This document shows, piece after piece, positions 18,363 through 27,084 of a DNA stretch of 64,000 nt. The stretch is taken from NCBI RefSeq assembly GCF_021390935.1, contig NZ_JAJPUI010000013.1, forward strand, positions 1-64,000, written 5' to 3'. Positions within the stretch are counted from its first letter, which is position 1. Each line of letters begins with the position of its first letter. The notes below the pieces were generated by a model. That model ran no database searches, was not told where the DNA came from, and worked only from the letters and a program-made list of their open reading frames with translations. Source of the DNA: Streptomyces sp. CC228A. GTDB taxonomy: Bacteria > Actinomycetota > Actinomycetes > Streptomycetales > Streptomycetaceae. A program made the translations under genes and the position numbers.

Positions 18363-19577
18363 CGGGCCCCGCACCGGCGGCCGCGACCGCCGCCCCGCCG
18401 CCCCTGCACGTACGCGGCGTGACCGTGCGCTTCGCCGGGCTCACCGCACTGGACGCGGTGTCGTTCACCGTGGCCCCCGGCTCGGTGCACGCCCTGATCG
18501 GCCCCAACGGCGCCGGGAAGTCGACGTGCTTCAACGTCCTGTCGGGGCTGTGCCGCCCCGCCGCGGGGTCCGTCCTGCTGGGGGACGCGGACCTGACCCG
18601 GCTGGCCCCGCACCGCAGGGCCGCGCTGGGAGTGGCCCGTACGTTCCAGAACATCGTCACCACCGCCGGCACGGTCGCCGACAACCTGCTCCTGGGGCGC
18701 CACGCCCTGTCCCGGACGGGGTTCGCCGCGGCCGCGCTGCGGCTGCCCCGGGTGGCCCGCGAGGAGCGCGCCCAGCGCGAGCGGGCCCGCGAGATCGCCG
18801 AACTGACCGGGCTGGGCGGGCATTTCCACAGTCCGGTGGCCTCACTGCCGTACGGCGACCGCAAACGGGTGGAGCTGGCCAGGGCACTGTGCCTGGAGCC
18901 CCGCGTGCTGCTCCTCGACGAACCGGTCGCCGGGATGAACGCCGCCGAGCGGGCGGCCGCCGTGGAGGTGATCGGGGAGGTGCGCGAGCGGCTCGGCCTG
19001 TCCGTGCTGCTCGTGGAGCACGACATGGGCCTCGTGATGCGGCTCGCCGACGAGGTCACGGTGCTGGACTTCGGGCGGCGCATCGCCTGCGGCACCCCGG
19101 ACGCCGTACGCCGGGACCCTGAGGTCCTGCGCGCCTACCTGGGCGGCGCGGCGGCCGAGGCGGAGGGGACGGCCGCAAAGGACAGTGCCCCTGCGGCAGA
19201 CGCGATGGAGGCGGAAGCCGCTGCGGAGGCGGCGGACGCGGCACAGGCGGCGGACGCGGCACAGGCGGCGGACGCGGCACAGGCGGTGGACGCAGCAGAC
19301 GCGGAAGCCGCGGTGGCGGCGGACCGTACGGCGGAGACCCGCGGGACCGCCGGGACGCAGCAGGCCGCCGGGACGCACCGGCACGCCACGGCGCACCGGG
19401 CCGCCGGAGCGGACGGAACGCTCCCGGCGGCCGGGGCCGGCGAGGCGGACGGAGCGGCCCGGGCGGACGGCTCCGCCCCTGCGGGCAGGCCGACCGGCGA
19501 GGCGGCCGGGGGGCGGCGAGGCGGACGGGGCGGCAGACGCAGCCGGGTCCGCCGAGACCGAGGGGGCGGGCGGATGA
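18359..19577 (+). CDS. livG: Branched-chain amino acid-type ABC ATPase LivG with long Ala-rich tail
   Basis: The ATPase domain (residues 15-260) has Walker A LIGPNGAGKSTCFNVLSGL, the LivG-type signature LPYGDRKRVELARAL and Walker B RVLLLDEPVAGMN. After RRDPEVLRAYLGG comes a tail of about 140 residues dominated by Ala, Glu, Asp and Gly, with an 18-base tandem repeat. As written, the frame does not stop and runs on into livH. In the alternative frame the tail ends GEADGAADAAGSAETEGAGG with a TGA at 19575-19577 overlapping the livH ATG, the usual operon arrangement. Removing one G from the six-base run at 19508-19513 gives a 406-codon gene. I therefore treat livG and livH as separate. Its normal partner LivF is defective here. 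Confidence 0.85.
19232..19285 (+). repeat. Three tandem 18-base repeats in the livG tail
   Basis: Three perfect copies of GCGGACGCGGCACAGGCG, encoding ADAAQA repeats in the LivG reading frame, with a degenerate fourth copy after them. This is a likely length-variable microsatellite-like tract. Confidence 0.85.
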
Positions 19578-20464
19578 GCGGCATGCTGGACATCGTCGTC
19601 ACGGGACTGTCCCTGGGCTGTGTGTACGCGCTCATCGCGCTCGGCTTCGTGCTGGTCTTCCGGGCGTCCGGCGTCCTGAACTTCGCCCACGGCTCCTTCC
19701 TGCTGCTCGGCGGCTACCTCGTGGCCGTGCTGCGGCCCGCCCTCGGGTTCGCCGGCGCGCTGGCGGCGGCCGCCGTGGCGACAGCGGCGGTGGCCGGGGC
19801 GGTCGACCTGCTGCTGCGGTACGGGGACGACACGCGGGCCGCCCACGTGCAGACCATCGCCACGATCGGGATCGACATCCTGCTGGTGACGGAGCTGACC
19901 CGGCGCATCGGCGGCGACCTGCTGCCGCTCGGCGACCCGTGGGGCGGCGCCGTCCTCACCGCCGGGCCGGTGGGCATCGCCCACAGCCGGCTCGCCGCGA
20001 TCGCGGTGTGCGCCGCGGCGATCGGCGCGGTGTTCGCGGCGTTCCGCTTCACCCGCTGGGGCCTGGCGCTGCGGGCCGCCGCGGAAGAGCCCGAGGCTGC
20101 CGCCCTGATGGGCGTCAGGCTGGGCAGGGTCCGGGCCGCCGCCTGGTGCGTGGGAGGCGCCCTCACCGTGCTGGCGGTGGTCTTCCTGGTCGCGTTCCCC
20201 GCGCCCGGACTGGACCGTACGACGGGGCAGATCGCCCTCAAGGCGTTCCCCGCCGCGATCCTGGGCGGTCTCGCCTCGCCGCCGGGGGCGCTGGTGGGCG
20301 GGCTGCTGATCGGGCTGACCGAGGCGGCAGCGGGGGGCTACCAGACCGAACTGAGCGCGCTGGGCGAGGGCTTCGGGGACGTCGTGCCGTACGTGGTGAT
20401 GCTGCTGGTGCTCCTGGTGCGGCCCTCCGGGCTGCTCGGCGGGAAGGGGACGGCCCGTGTCTGA
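19574..20464 (+). CDS. livH: Branched-chain amino acid-type ABC permease LivH
   Basis: A 296-residue inner-membrane permease with about eight helices. It starts MSGMLDIVVTGLSLGCVYAL and carries VLNFAHGSFLLLGGY, the classic LivH pattern, plus RFTRWGLALRAAAEEPEAAA in the cytoplasmic coupling loop. The ATG at 19574 has a G-rich ribosome site (GGGGGCGGGCGG). It overlaps the proposed livG stop, and its own stop overlaps the livM GTG. The continuous open frame from livG to livH is more likely an artefact of one base than a real fusion. It pairs with LivM to form the membrane channel. Confidence 0.88.
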   Translation: MSGMLDIVVTGLSLGCVYALIALGFVLVFRASGVLNFAHGSFLLLGGYLVAVLRPALGFAGALAAAAVATAAVAGAVDLLLRYGDDTRAAHVQTIATIGIDILLVTELTRRIGGDLLPLGDPWGGAVLTAGPVGIAHSRLAAIAVCAAAIGAVFAAFRFTRWGLALRAAAEEPEAAALMGVRLGRVRAAAWCVGGALTVLAVVFLVAFPAPGLDRTTGQIALKAFPAAILGGLASPPGALVGGLLIGLTEAAAGGYQTELSALGEGFGDVVPYVVMLLVLLVRPSGLLGGKGTARV

Positions 20465-21644
20465 GCTCCGCATCCGGCCCGCGCGGGCCGCGGCCCGGAC
20501 CGCCGGCGTGGTCGTCCTGTGCGCCCTGCCGTTCTACGCCGACGCGTACTGGCTGCGCACCGGGGTGTTCGCCATGGCCGCCGCGATCGGCGCCGTCGGC
20601 CTGACCCTCCTGACCGGCACGGCGGGGCAGCTGTCGCTGGGGCACGCCTTCTTCCTCGCTGTCGGGGCGTACGGCTACGTGTGGCTGGCCGGCGATCCGG
20701 GGGCCGGGCTGCCGCCGATGGCGGCGATGGTGCTGGCGGTGCTGCTCTCGGGGCTCGCGGGCGGGCTGTTCAGCCCGGTCGCGGGGCGCGTCAAGGGCGT
20801 CTACCTCGGTGTGGCGACGCTGGCACTGGTCTTCGTCGGCCACCACGTGCTGCTGACGGCGGACTCGGCGACGGGCGGCTTCAACGGCCGGTCCGTGCCG
20901 CCGATGTCGGTCGGCGGGTTCGCCTTCTCGGCGGACGGTCCGGAGCTGGTCGTGCTGGGCGTGCCCTTCGGAGCCGAGGAGCGGCTGTGGTACCTGGGCC
21001 TGGCGCTGCTCGCGGTCACCTGGGTCACCGCGCGGGGCGTCCTGCGGTCCCGGCCGGGCCGCGCGCTGGCCGCACTCCGCGACAGCGAGACCGCGGCCGC
21101 CGTGATGGGGGTCGCCGTCGCCCGGCACCGGGCGGCCGCGTTCGTCCTGTCGTCGATGTACGCCGGGCTCGCCGGGGTGCTGCTCGCGCTCGCGTTCCGC
21201 CGGGTCGTGCCGGACCACTTCGGGCTGGTGCTGTCCGTGGACTACCTCGCGATGGTGGTGCTCGGCGGCCTCGGCTCCGTGGGCGGCGCCACCGCCGGGG
21301 CGGTCTTCGTCACGGCGCTGCCCCTGGTCCTCGCGCGCTACGCGGACGTGCTGCCGCTCGTCGGCGCGGAGGGCACGGACGCCGCGCTCGGCCCGACGGA
21401 GGCGGGCCGCTACCTGTACGGGGCGGCGATCGTGCTGGTCCTGCTGTACGCGCCGGAGGGCCTGCGCGGACTCGCGTACCGCCTCCGGTCGCGCCTGTCG
21501 GCCGGCGGGGCCGCCGGCCGCCGGAAGGCGGGGCGCAGGCCGTCCGGCACCCCGCCGACCGGGCCGCCCTCCGACCGCGCCGCGCCCGGATCGGGCCCCG
21601 ATCCCGAACCGTCCACCGCACACGCCAAGGAGCAGCTGCCGTGA
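20457..21644 (+). CDS. livM: Branched-chain amino acid-type ABC permease LivM
   Basis: A 395-residue permease with LivM features: LLTGTAGQLSLGHAFFLAVG, RVKGVYLGVATLALVFVGHH and LRDSETAAAVMGVAVARHRA in the coupling loop, then FGLVLSVDYLAMVVLGGLGS. The C-terminal 60 residues are a hydrophilic Arg/Pro/Gly-rich cytoplasmic tail. The GTG start overlaps the livH stop, and its TGA overlaps the GTG of the following binding-protein gene, so expression is tightly coupled. The frame is intact. Confidence 0.9.
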   Translation: MSELRIRPARAAARTAGVVVLCALPFYADAYWLRTGVFAMAAAIGAVGLTLLTGTAGQLSLGHAFFLAVGAYGYVWLAGDPGAGLPPMAAMVLAVLLSGLAGGLFSPVAGRVKGVYLGVATLALVFVGHHVLLTADSATGGFNGRSVPPMSVGGFAFSADGPELVVLGVPFGAEERLWYLGLALLAVTWVTARGVLRSRPGRALAALRDSETAAAVMGVAVARHRAAAFVLSSMYAGLAGVLLALAFRRVVPDHFGLVLSVDYLAMVVLGGLGSVGGATAGAVFVTALPLVLARYADVLPLVGAEGTDAALGPTEAGRYLYGAAIVLVLLYAPEGLRGLAYRLRSRLSAGGAAGRRKAGRRPSGTPPTGPPSDRAAPGSGPDPEPSTAHAKEQLP

Positions 21645-22927
21645 CCCTCACCCGCTTCCTCCACCGCACCACCGGGACCGCCGCGGCCGCGACCGCCGCC
21701 CTGCTGCTCCTGGCGTCCGCCGGGTGCAGCAGCAAGGCGGGCGGCGGGGACACCGGGGACCGCACCGGCGCCGACGGCGTCAGGACCGGCCCCGGTGTGA
21801 CCTCGACGACCCTCACCCTGGGCGCGCTCACCGACCTGACGGGGCCCTACGCCACCCTCGGCAGGAGCGTCGTGCAGGCGCAGCAGCTGTGGGCGGACGA
21901 GGTCAACGCCAAGGGCGGGATCTGCGGCCGGAAAGTCGAGATCCGGGTGAAGGACCACGGCTACGACGTGCAGAAGGCGGTCGCCGCCTACGCCGAGCTC
22001 TCCCCCGAGGTGGTCGCGCTGCCGCAGGTCATCGGGTCGCCGGTGATGGCCGCGCTGCTCGACGACCTCACCCGTGACAGCATGCTGACGTTCCCCCAGG
22101 CGTGGGCCGGCTCCCTGCTCGGCAAGGAGCCGGTGCAGGTGCTCGGCACCACATACGACGTCGACATGATCGCCGCGGTGGACTTCCTGACCCGCGAGAA
22201 GGGCCTGCGGGCCGGCGACACCATCGGCCACGTGTACTTCGAGGGCGACTACGGAGCGGGCGCCCTCGAAGGCTCCTCCTGGGCGGCCGGGAAGGCCGGG
22301 CTGAAGGTCACCGGCCTGAAGATCAAGGCGACCGACACCGACCTGTCCGCGCAGGTGTCGGCGCTGCGCACGGCGGGCGTCAAGGCCGTGCTGGTCAGCG
22401 CCGGTCCCGCGCAGACCGCCTCCCTGGTGGGCGTGGCGGCCTCCCGGGGTCTGGACGTCCCCGTGGTGAGCAGTGCGCCCGGCTTCGCGCCGCAGCTGAT
22501 GCGGACCCCCGCGGCGCCCGCGCTCGCCGGGTCGCTCCACGTGGTCAGCGCCGCCCCGCCGGTCGGCTCGGACCTCCCCGGGGTGCGGGCGATGGCCGCC
22601 GCGTACGGGAAGGAGTTCCCCGACTCGCCGCTCGACTCCGGTGTCCTGTCCGGCTACAACGCCGCCCGGCTGATGGGCACCGGGCTGGCGGCGGCGTGCG
22701 AGGCGGGCGACCTCACCCGGGCCGGTGTGGTGCGCGCGCACCGCGCGCAGAGCAGCGCCGACGCGGGTCTCGGCATGCCGCAGGACTTCTCGGACGTGGC
22801 GCGCCCCGCGAGCGTGAAGACGTACGTCCTCAAGCCCGACGCCGAGGTGCCCGGCGGCCTGGTGACGGTCGAGGACGCCCGGGAGGCGCCGGGCGTGCGC
22901 GCGTACCTGGACGCGCGCGCGGGCTGA
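21641..22927 (+). CDS. Branched-chain amino acid-type ABC solute-binding lipoprotein LivK-like
   Basis: A 428-residue lipoprotein with lipobox ALLLLASAGC (Cys29) and a Peripla_BP_6 domain starting TLTLGALTDLTGPYATLGRS. Inside are WADEVNAKGGICGRKVEIRV and a long receptor region. The last gene of the livFGHMK operon, it starts at a GTG overlapping the livM stop. The ligand may be a branched-chain amino acid, but many members bind urea, amides or aromatics, so it is not assigned. A strong hairpin follows about 85 bases after the stop. Confidence 0.9.
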   Translation: MTLTRFLHRTTGTAAAATAALLLLASAGCSSKAGGGDTGDRTGADGVRTGPGVTSTTLTLGALTDLTGPYATLGRSVVQAQQLWADEVNAKGGICGRKVEIRVKDHGYDVQKAVAAYAELSPEVVALPQVIGSPVMAALLDDLTRDSMLTFPQAWAGSLLGKEPVQVLGTTYDVDMIAAVDFLTREKGLRAGDTIGHVYFEGDYGAGALEGSSWAAGKAGLKVTGLKIKATDTDLSAQVSALRTAGVKAVLVSAGPAQTASLVGVAASRGLDVPVVSSAPGFAPQLMRTPAAPALAGSLHVVSAAPPVGSDLPGVRAMAAAYGKEFPDSPLDSGVLSGYNAARLMGTGLAAACEAGDLTRAGVVRAHRAQSSADAGLGMPQDFSDVARPASVKTYVLKPDAEVPGGLVTVEDAREAPGVRAYLDARAG

Positions 22928-23011
22928 CCGCGCCCCCTGGGAGGGGCTGCCCCCGCCCCCGCTGCCCCGCGCGGGGACGCGCGTACGGGCTCGGGCCCCG
23001 GCGGCGGCACG

Positions 23012-23056
23012 GGCCGGCGACCGGCTCCGGGAAGGCTCCGGGGCCGGTCGCCGGCC
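23012..23056. terminator. Terminator hairpin after the liv operon
   Basis: A perfect 14-base inverted repeat (GGCCGGCGACCGGC and its complement) around a 17-base loop that can pair further inside. It lies 85 bases after the binding-protein stop and before the kinase gene, with no T tract. Confidence 0.7.
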
Positions 23057-23214
23057 TTCCTGCGGGCTCGGGCCCGGCCGGCTGCGGCGGCACGCCGTGG
23101 AGCCTTCTCCACACCGGCCGCACCCCGGGCAGGGGTGGGTGGCGCCTTCCTGCGGACAACGCGCATGCGAAAATGCCGAGTTGTTCATGCAGGGCGCACG
23201 GGCGGGGGACGGCA

Positions 23215-24863
23215 GTGGAGGAACTGGACGCGCAGGATCCGCGGCGGGTGGGTCAGTACCGGGTCCTCGGGCGGCTCGGCGAGGGCGGGATGGGCCGGGT
23301 GTACCTCGCGCGGAACGCGGGCGGCCGGTCGGTGGCCCTGAAGTTCATCCACACCGGGATGGCCGCCGTTCCGGGGTTCCGGGACCGGTTCCGCCGCGAG
23401 GTGGAGGTCGTCCGGCGCATCGGCGGCGCCGGCACGGTGCCGGTGGTGGACGCGGACGTCGACGACCGGCATCCCTGGTACGCGGCCCAGTACGTGCCGG
23501 GCCCCTCGCTCCAGGAGGCCGTGGACGCGTTCGGGCCGCTGCCGCCCGAAGCGCTCTGGCGGTTCGCGGCCGGTCTCGCCCGCACACTGGAGCACGTCCA
23601 CCGCCACGGCCTCGTCCACCGGGACCTGAAGCCGTCCAACGTGCTGCTGTCCGCGGCCGGGCCCCGGCTCATCGACTTCGGCGTCGTGCACGCGGCCCTG
23701 GACACCGCGCTGACGGTCAGCGGCGCGCGGATCGGCACGCCCCTGTACATGTCGCCCGAACAGGCCTACGGGGAGGCCGTCACGTCCGCGAGCGACATCT
23801 ACAGCTTCGGGCTGACCGTGGCGTTCGCGGCGAGCGGGCAGGTGCCGCACCGCGGCACCCTGGCGGCTCAACTCCCCGGCGCGGAACCGGCGCTGACCAT
23901 GCTCGTCCAGCACTGCCTGGACCCCGACCCGGCCCGCCGGCCGGACGCGGCGCAGCTGGTGGTGCAGGCGTCGGTGCACGACACGGCGGGCGACGCGTGG
24001 CTTCCCGCGCCTGTGGCGTCCCTCATCGCGCGCCGCTCCGAGGAGCTGCTCAACCTGGAGGCGGGGCGGGAGGGCGGCCCCCGCACCGACCGGGCGGACC
24101 CCCGCCGCGCACCGAGACCGACCCGGACCCGCAGGGCTCCGGTGCGGCCGGTGCGGCCGGTGCGGCCGGTGCGGCCGGTGCGGCCGGTGCGGCCGGTGCG
24201 GCCGGTGCGGCCGGTGCGGCCGGTGCGGCCGGTGCGGCCAACGAGACCAGCGGGGCTGGCGGGGCCTTCCATGACGCTCCCACCCAGGGCCCGGGCAGGA
24301 GTGGCCCGGCCTCGCCCCCGCCGCCCCCGACGCCGCCTCCGCCCCGGCCGTCCGCGCCGCCCCGGACACCGCACGACTCCAGGCAGGGGCCCGCGGCGCC
24401 GGCCCCCCGGTCGTCGGACTGGATCCACACGGGGCTCCTCGGGCGTCCCGCCATCGGAGCGGCGTGGCTCGCGCCGCCCACGTTCGCTTCCCTGCTGATC
24501 GCGCTGGCCCTTCCCGGCTTCTTCACCTGGCTCCGGGTCCTGGTCGCGGTGGGACTGGCGGGGGTGATGGCCTGGCTGTCGACACCGCACAGCCGCCGGG
24601 ACGCGGCGCGCTGGTTCCACACCGCCCAGGTCTACTGGACGGTGGTCGCGCTCCTCTGCGTGCAGTGCTGGTTCGCGGCCGGGCAGTACCGCACCGACAT
24701 CTCCTACGCGCGCCTCCGGCAGGGGCCGTCCGTGTTCCAGGAGGTGGCGGGCGCCGCGCTCGGCTTCCTGGAACTGTTCCTGCTGCTGGGCTCGTTCGGC
24801 GCGATCTACCTCCTGCCGGCCGCGGCCGGGCGGTGGATGCGGGCGCGGCGGGAGGGCCTCTGA
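23215..24863 (+). CDS. Ser/Thr protein kinase with Gly-Ala-Ala repeat linker and C-terminal membrane domain, frameshifted
   Basis: A Hanks-type kinase. From the GTG at 23215: glycine loop LGEGGMGRVYLARNAGG, ATP-binding K43 in SVALKF, catalytic D137 in HRDLKPSNVLL and D154 of the DFG motif, then GTPLYMSPEQAYGEA in the activation segment. After the kinase domain the protein changes frame near the five-C run at 24099-24103. One more C gives PRTETDPDPQGS, eleven GAA repeats, a Pro-rich linker, and a C-terminal part with about four membrane helices (AWLAPPTFASLLIALALPGF and VFQEVAGAALGFLELFLLL among them) ending at 24863, for 550 codons. As written the kinase frame runs through VRP repeats instead. 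The membrane tail suggests an envelope-anchored kinase; its substrate is unknown. Confidence 0.85.
24141..24239 (+). repeat. Eleven tandem 9-base repeats in the kinase linker
   Basis: Eleven perfect copies of GGTGCGGCC. In the restored frame they encode Gly-Ala-Ala repeats. Such perfect short arrays usually vary in copy number between strains, and nine-base steps keep the frame. Confidence 0.9.
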
Positions 24864-24955
24864 CCGGAGGCCGCCGTCCGTTCCCGGGAGGGCAGGGCCC
24901 GCCACCGGGCAGGTGCGTCGCCGGGAGGGCCACCCCGCGCAGACGTGCCACCACC

Positions 24956-25007
24956 CCCCGCAGGTCCGCCCCGCGCGGACGTGCCGGCGCGGGGCGGACC
25001 TGCGGGG
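24956..25007. terminator. Strong bidirectional terminator between kinase and ANTAR genes
   Basis: A perfect 21-base inverted repeat (24956-24976 paired with 24987-25007) with a ten-base loop, GGACGTGCCG. It lies 92 bases after the kinase stop and about 105 bases after the end of the convergent ANTAR gene, so it can terminate both transcripts. Confidence 0.8.
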
Positions 25008-25113
25008 AGGCGTCAGAGGTCTGAGCCGGGGGGCGGGGCGCGGTGGCATCCCGCAGGGCCGGGCAGGGCGCAGTCAGGGGGCCGTGTGGCGGCCCTGTCG
25101 GCGCTGCTGCGGC

Positions 25114-25506
25114 TCAGGGCGCTGGGTGGCGGGACCCAGGGGGCTGTTCTGTCGTCTCGGGGGGTTCGGGAGTGCCGGCGATGAGTCTGCGCTCCAGCTC
25201 CGTGCGGAGTGCCGGGGGCAAGTTGCCGGTGCGCGCCCATTCCAGGACCAGTTCGGCGACGATGCGGAGCTTGGTGTTGGTCCGCATCGACGCCTCGCGC
25301 AGGGCGTCCCACGCCTCCGCGGAGGAGCATCTGCCCACCGCCATTAGGACCCCCATGGCCTGGTCGATCACGGCATGCGACTCGACGGCCTGCTCCAGCT
25401 GCGCGATCTCGGACCTGAGGCTCTCCACCAGGAACTCACCGTCTGCCGGTCCGGCGTCGCGGTGTGCGCTCTCCTGCCCTGTCACGCTCGCCTCCGTACT
25501 CGTCAT
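25114..25506 (-). CDS. ANTAR-domain RNA-binding antiterminator
   Basis: A 130-residue protein with a C-terminal ANTAR domain, a three-helix module that binds paired hairpins in mRNA leaders and prevents termination. The region AVIDQAMGVLMAVGRCSSAE followed by AWDALREASMRTNTKLRIVA fits the ANTAR pattern; the preceding LRSEIAQLEQAVESH is a likely coiled-coil dimerisation helix. There is no GAF or receiver domain, so its input is unclear. The ATG at 25506 is the most likely start, but two in-frame ATGs further upstream (to 25563) cannot be excluded and no strong ribosome site is seen. It is divergent from the K+ channel gene; a 19-base hairpin sits between them. Confidence 0.85.
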   Translation of the reverse strand: MTSTEASVTGQESAHRDAGPADGEFLVESLRSEIAQLEQAVESHAVIDQAMGVLMAVGRCSSAEAWDALREASMRTNTKLRIVAELVLEWARTGNLPPALRTELERRLIAGTPEPPETTEQPPGSRHPAP

Positions 25507-25669
25507 GGGATGGTCATCAGCAGAAAACACTTTTCGCCTCGTGCCCGCCATACGCACCCCCATACGTCGTCTTCACCACACTGGCGCGGAACGCGCACAC
25601 GCGCACCCCGTCCGCGCCGACCCGGTGGCACCGGCAGGAACCCGCACGTCGGAGCGGCCAAAGTGAACG

Positions 25670-25710
25670 GGTCGGCGCGGATCACCCGCCGCGGGTGATC
25701 CGCGCCGACC
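25670..25710. promoter_or_regulatory. 19-base perfect inverted repeat between the divergent ANTAR and K+ channel genes
   Basis: Arms 25670-25688 (GGTCGGCGCGGATCACCCG) and 25692-25710 are perfectly complementary around the loop CCG. No gene ends here: both neighbours are transcribed away from it, so a simple end-of-gene terminator is not expected. It lies about 100 bases before the K+ channel start, where it could act as a leader attenuator or a regulator site. The ANTAR neighbour makes the attenuator idea attractive, but that is inference. Confidence 0.5.
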
Positions 25711-25809
25711 GGTGGGGCGGTGAGCTGGATCCCACGGCGCGCGGCCGGCCCGGTAGCGGGCACCGGCAGCGCGGCGGGAAGGGCACGAAGGTGCGGAAGG
25801 GGAGGTGCG

Positions 25810-26427
25810 ATGCCCGAGTCGGCCCCGGGCAGGGCCCCGGGAGGACCGTTCCGGCGTGCCGGGCGGTTCCGCGGCGGCCGGAGGTCCGCTCTGGGCGCGC
25901 TCCTGCGCACGGGCCTCGTCGGAACGTGCGTCGTCACCGCGTACTACCTCCTGCCCATGGCCGGTCCCACCACGGTCCGGACAGCGGCGCTGCTCGTGGG
26001 CGGGCTCCTCGCGGTGCTGCTGGTCTTCGCCTGGGAGGTGCGGACGATCATGCGCTCGCCCTACCCCCGGCTGCGGGCCGTCGAGGCGCTCGTCACCACG
26101 CTGGCGCTGTTCCTGGTGGTCTTCGCGAGCGCCTACCACCTTCTGGAGTACTCCTCCCCCGGGTCGTTCAGCGAACCGCTGACGCGGACGGACGCCCTGT
26201 ACTTCGCTCTCACCACGCTCGCCACGGTGGGGTACGGGGACATCGTGGCGCGCTCGCAGGCGGGGCGGGCGGTGGCGATGCTGCAGATGACCGGGGGGCT
26301 GCTGTTCGCGGGTGTCGCGGTCCGCATCCTGACCGAGGCGATACGGAAGGGGCTGCGGCAGCAGCCGGACCGCCGGGCCGCCGGGGCCGGCCGACACGGC
26401 GGCTCCGAGCCGGAGGACCGCCCCTGA
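25810..26427 (+). CDS. Two-pore-domain-like potassium channel family protein (Ion_trans_2)
   Basis: A 205-residue membrane protein. After a basic N-terminus there are three helices (LLRTGLVGTCVVTAYYLLPM, AALLVGGLLAVLLVFAWEV, AVEALVTTLALFLVVFASAY), a pore helix and the K+ selectivity filter TLATVGYGDI (T139 to D144), and a last helix MLQMTGGLLFAGVAVRILTE. There is no RCK/TrkA-N domain, only a short basic tail. The ATG at 25810 follows GGAGG by four bases; the open frame extends further upstream without support. Its stop is three bases from the end of the convergent hypothetical gene. Confidence 0.88.
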   Translation: MPESAPGRAPGGPFRRAGRFRGGRRSALGALLRTGLVGTCVVTAYYLLPMAGPTTVRTAALLVGGLLAVLLVFAWEVRTIMRSPYPRLRAVEALVTTLALFLVVFASAYHLLEYSSPGSFSEPLTRTDALYFALTTLATVGYGDIVARSQAGRAVAMLQMTGGLLFAGVAVRILTEAIRKGLRQQPDRRAAGAGRHGGSEPEDRP

Positions 26428-26430
26428 CAC

Positions 26431-26937
26431 TCAGGCCGCCGGGACCGCCGCCTCGACGCGCGGGCCGCCCTGAGGCGGGGGCCGCCGGGACCGCCCCCGC
26501 CCCCGACGCAGGGGGCCGCCGTGACCGGGGAAGGCGGGTGCCCCCGCCGGGAGCGCGCTCGCCCTGCGCAGTCGGGCTCTCCCCGCAGGAGAGGACTGAG
26601 GCCCCGCCCGGTCGCGCTTCCCCACAGGAGACGGCTCAGGCCCCGCCCGGTCGCGCTTCCCCACAGGAGACGGCTCAGGCCCCGCCCGGTCGCGCTTCCC
26701 CACAGGAGACGGCTCAGGCCCCGCCCCGTCGCGCTTCCCCACAGGAGACGGCTCAGGCCGCTCAGGGGGCGGTCCCGCCAGGTGGTCGGCGGGGCGGTGG
26801 CGGGCGCGGACGGCCGGCGCGGCGACGTCGTCCTCGGCGCGGTCCGCGTCGAGGCGGTCCGGCACCTCCCCCAGCAGCTCCTGGACCGTTCCCCACCGTC
26901 GCGTCCTCGCGACCTCGGGGAACGCTCCGCCCGTCAT
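26431..26937 (-). CDS. Hypothetical protein with 13-residue tandem repeats
   Basis: I do not recognise this 168-residue product. Its first 60 residues (RRWGTVQELLGEVPDRLDAD and onward) have the G/C-rich third positions expected of a Streptomyces gene. The middle is four copies of a 13-residue unit (GPEPSPVGKRDRA), followed by a Pro/Arg-rich end. It lies in the gap between the K+ channel (stop codons three bases apart) and the divergent universal stress gene. Competing frames across the same repeats look less protein-like. It could also be non-coding repeat DNA. Confidence 0.4.
   Translation of the reverse strand: MTGGAFPEVARTRRWGTVQELLGEVPDRLDADRAEDDVAAPAVRARHRPADHLAGPPPERPEPSPVGKRDGAGPEPSPVGKRDRAGPEPSPVGKRDRAGPEPSPVGKRDRAGPQSSPAGRARLRRASALPAGAPAFPGHGGPLRRGRGRSRRPPPQGGPRVEAAVPAA
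26601..26756. repeat. Four tandem 39-base repeats
   Basis: Four near-perfect copies of a 39-base unit starting GCCCCGCCCGGTCGCGCTTC and ending GGCTCAG, with a degenerate copy just before. The last copy differs by one base. The 39-base length keeps a reading frame, consistent with a protein repeat in the minus-strand hypothetical gene. Confidence 0.9.
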
Positions 26938-27084
26938 CGGGCGAGCCGCGCCCGGGGGCTCGTCGACCCGTCCCGGCCGCGCCGCCCGGGGCGCGGCCGG
27001 CCGCCCTGGCCGCTCGCGGGCCGATGTGCCCAGAATGGTTCAGGAGCAACAGCTTTCCGGCCGCGTTCCAGGACGGTGTCCGCC

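Noticed and set aside
18359..20464. A genuine LivG-LivH fusion protein
   Set aside because: The alternative frame gives a normal stop overlapping an ATG with a strong ribosome site, so one base error is the simpler explanation.
26601..26756. CRISPR-like array
   Set aside because: Contiguous 39-base tandem repeats with no spacers; better explained as a protein repeat.
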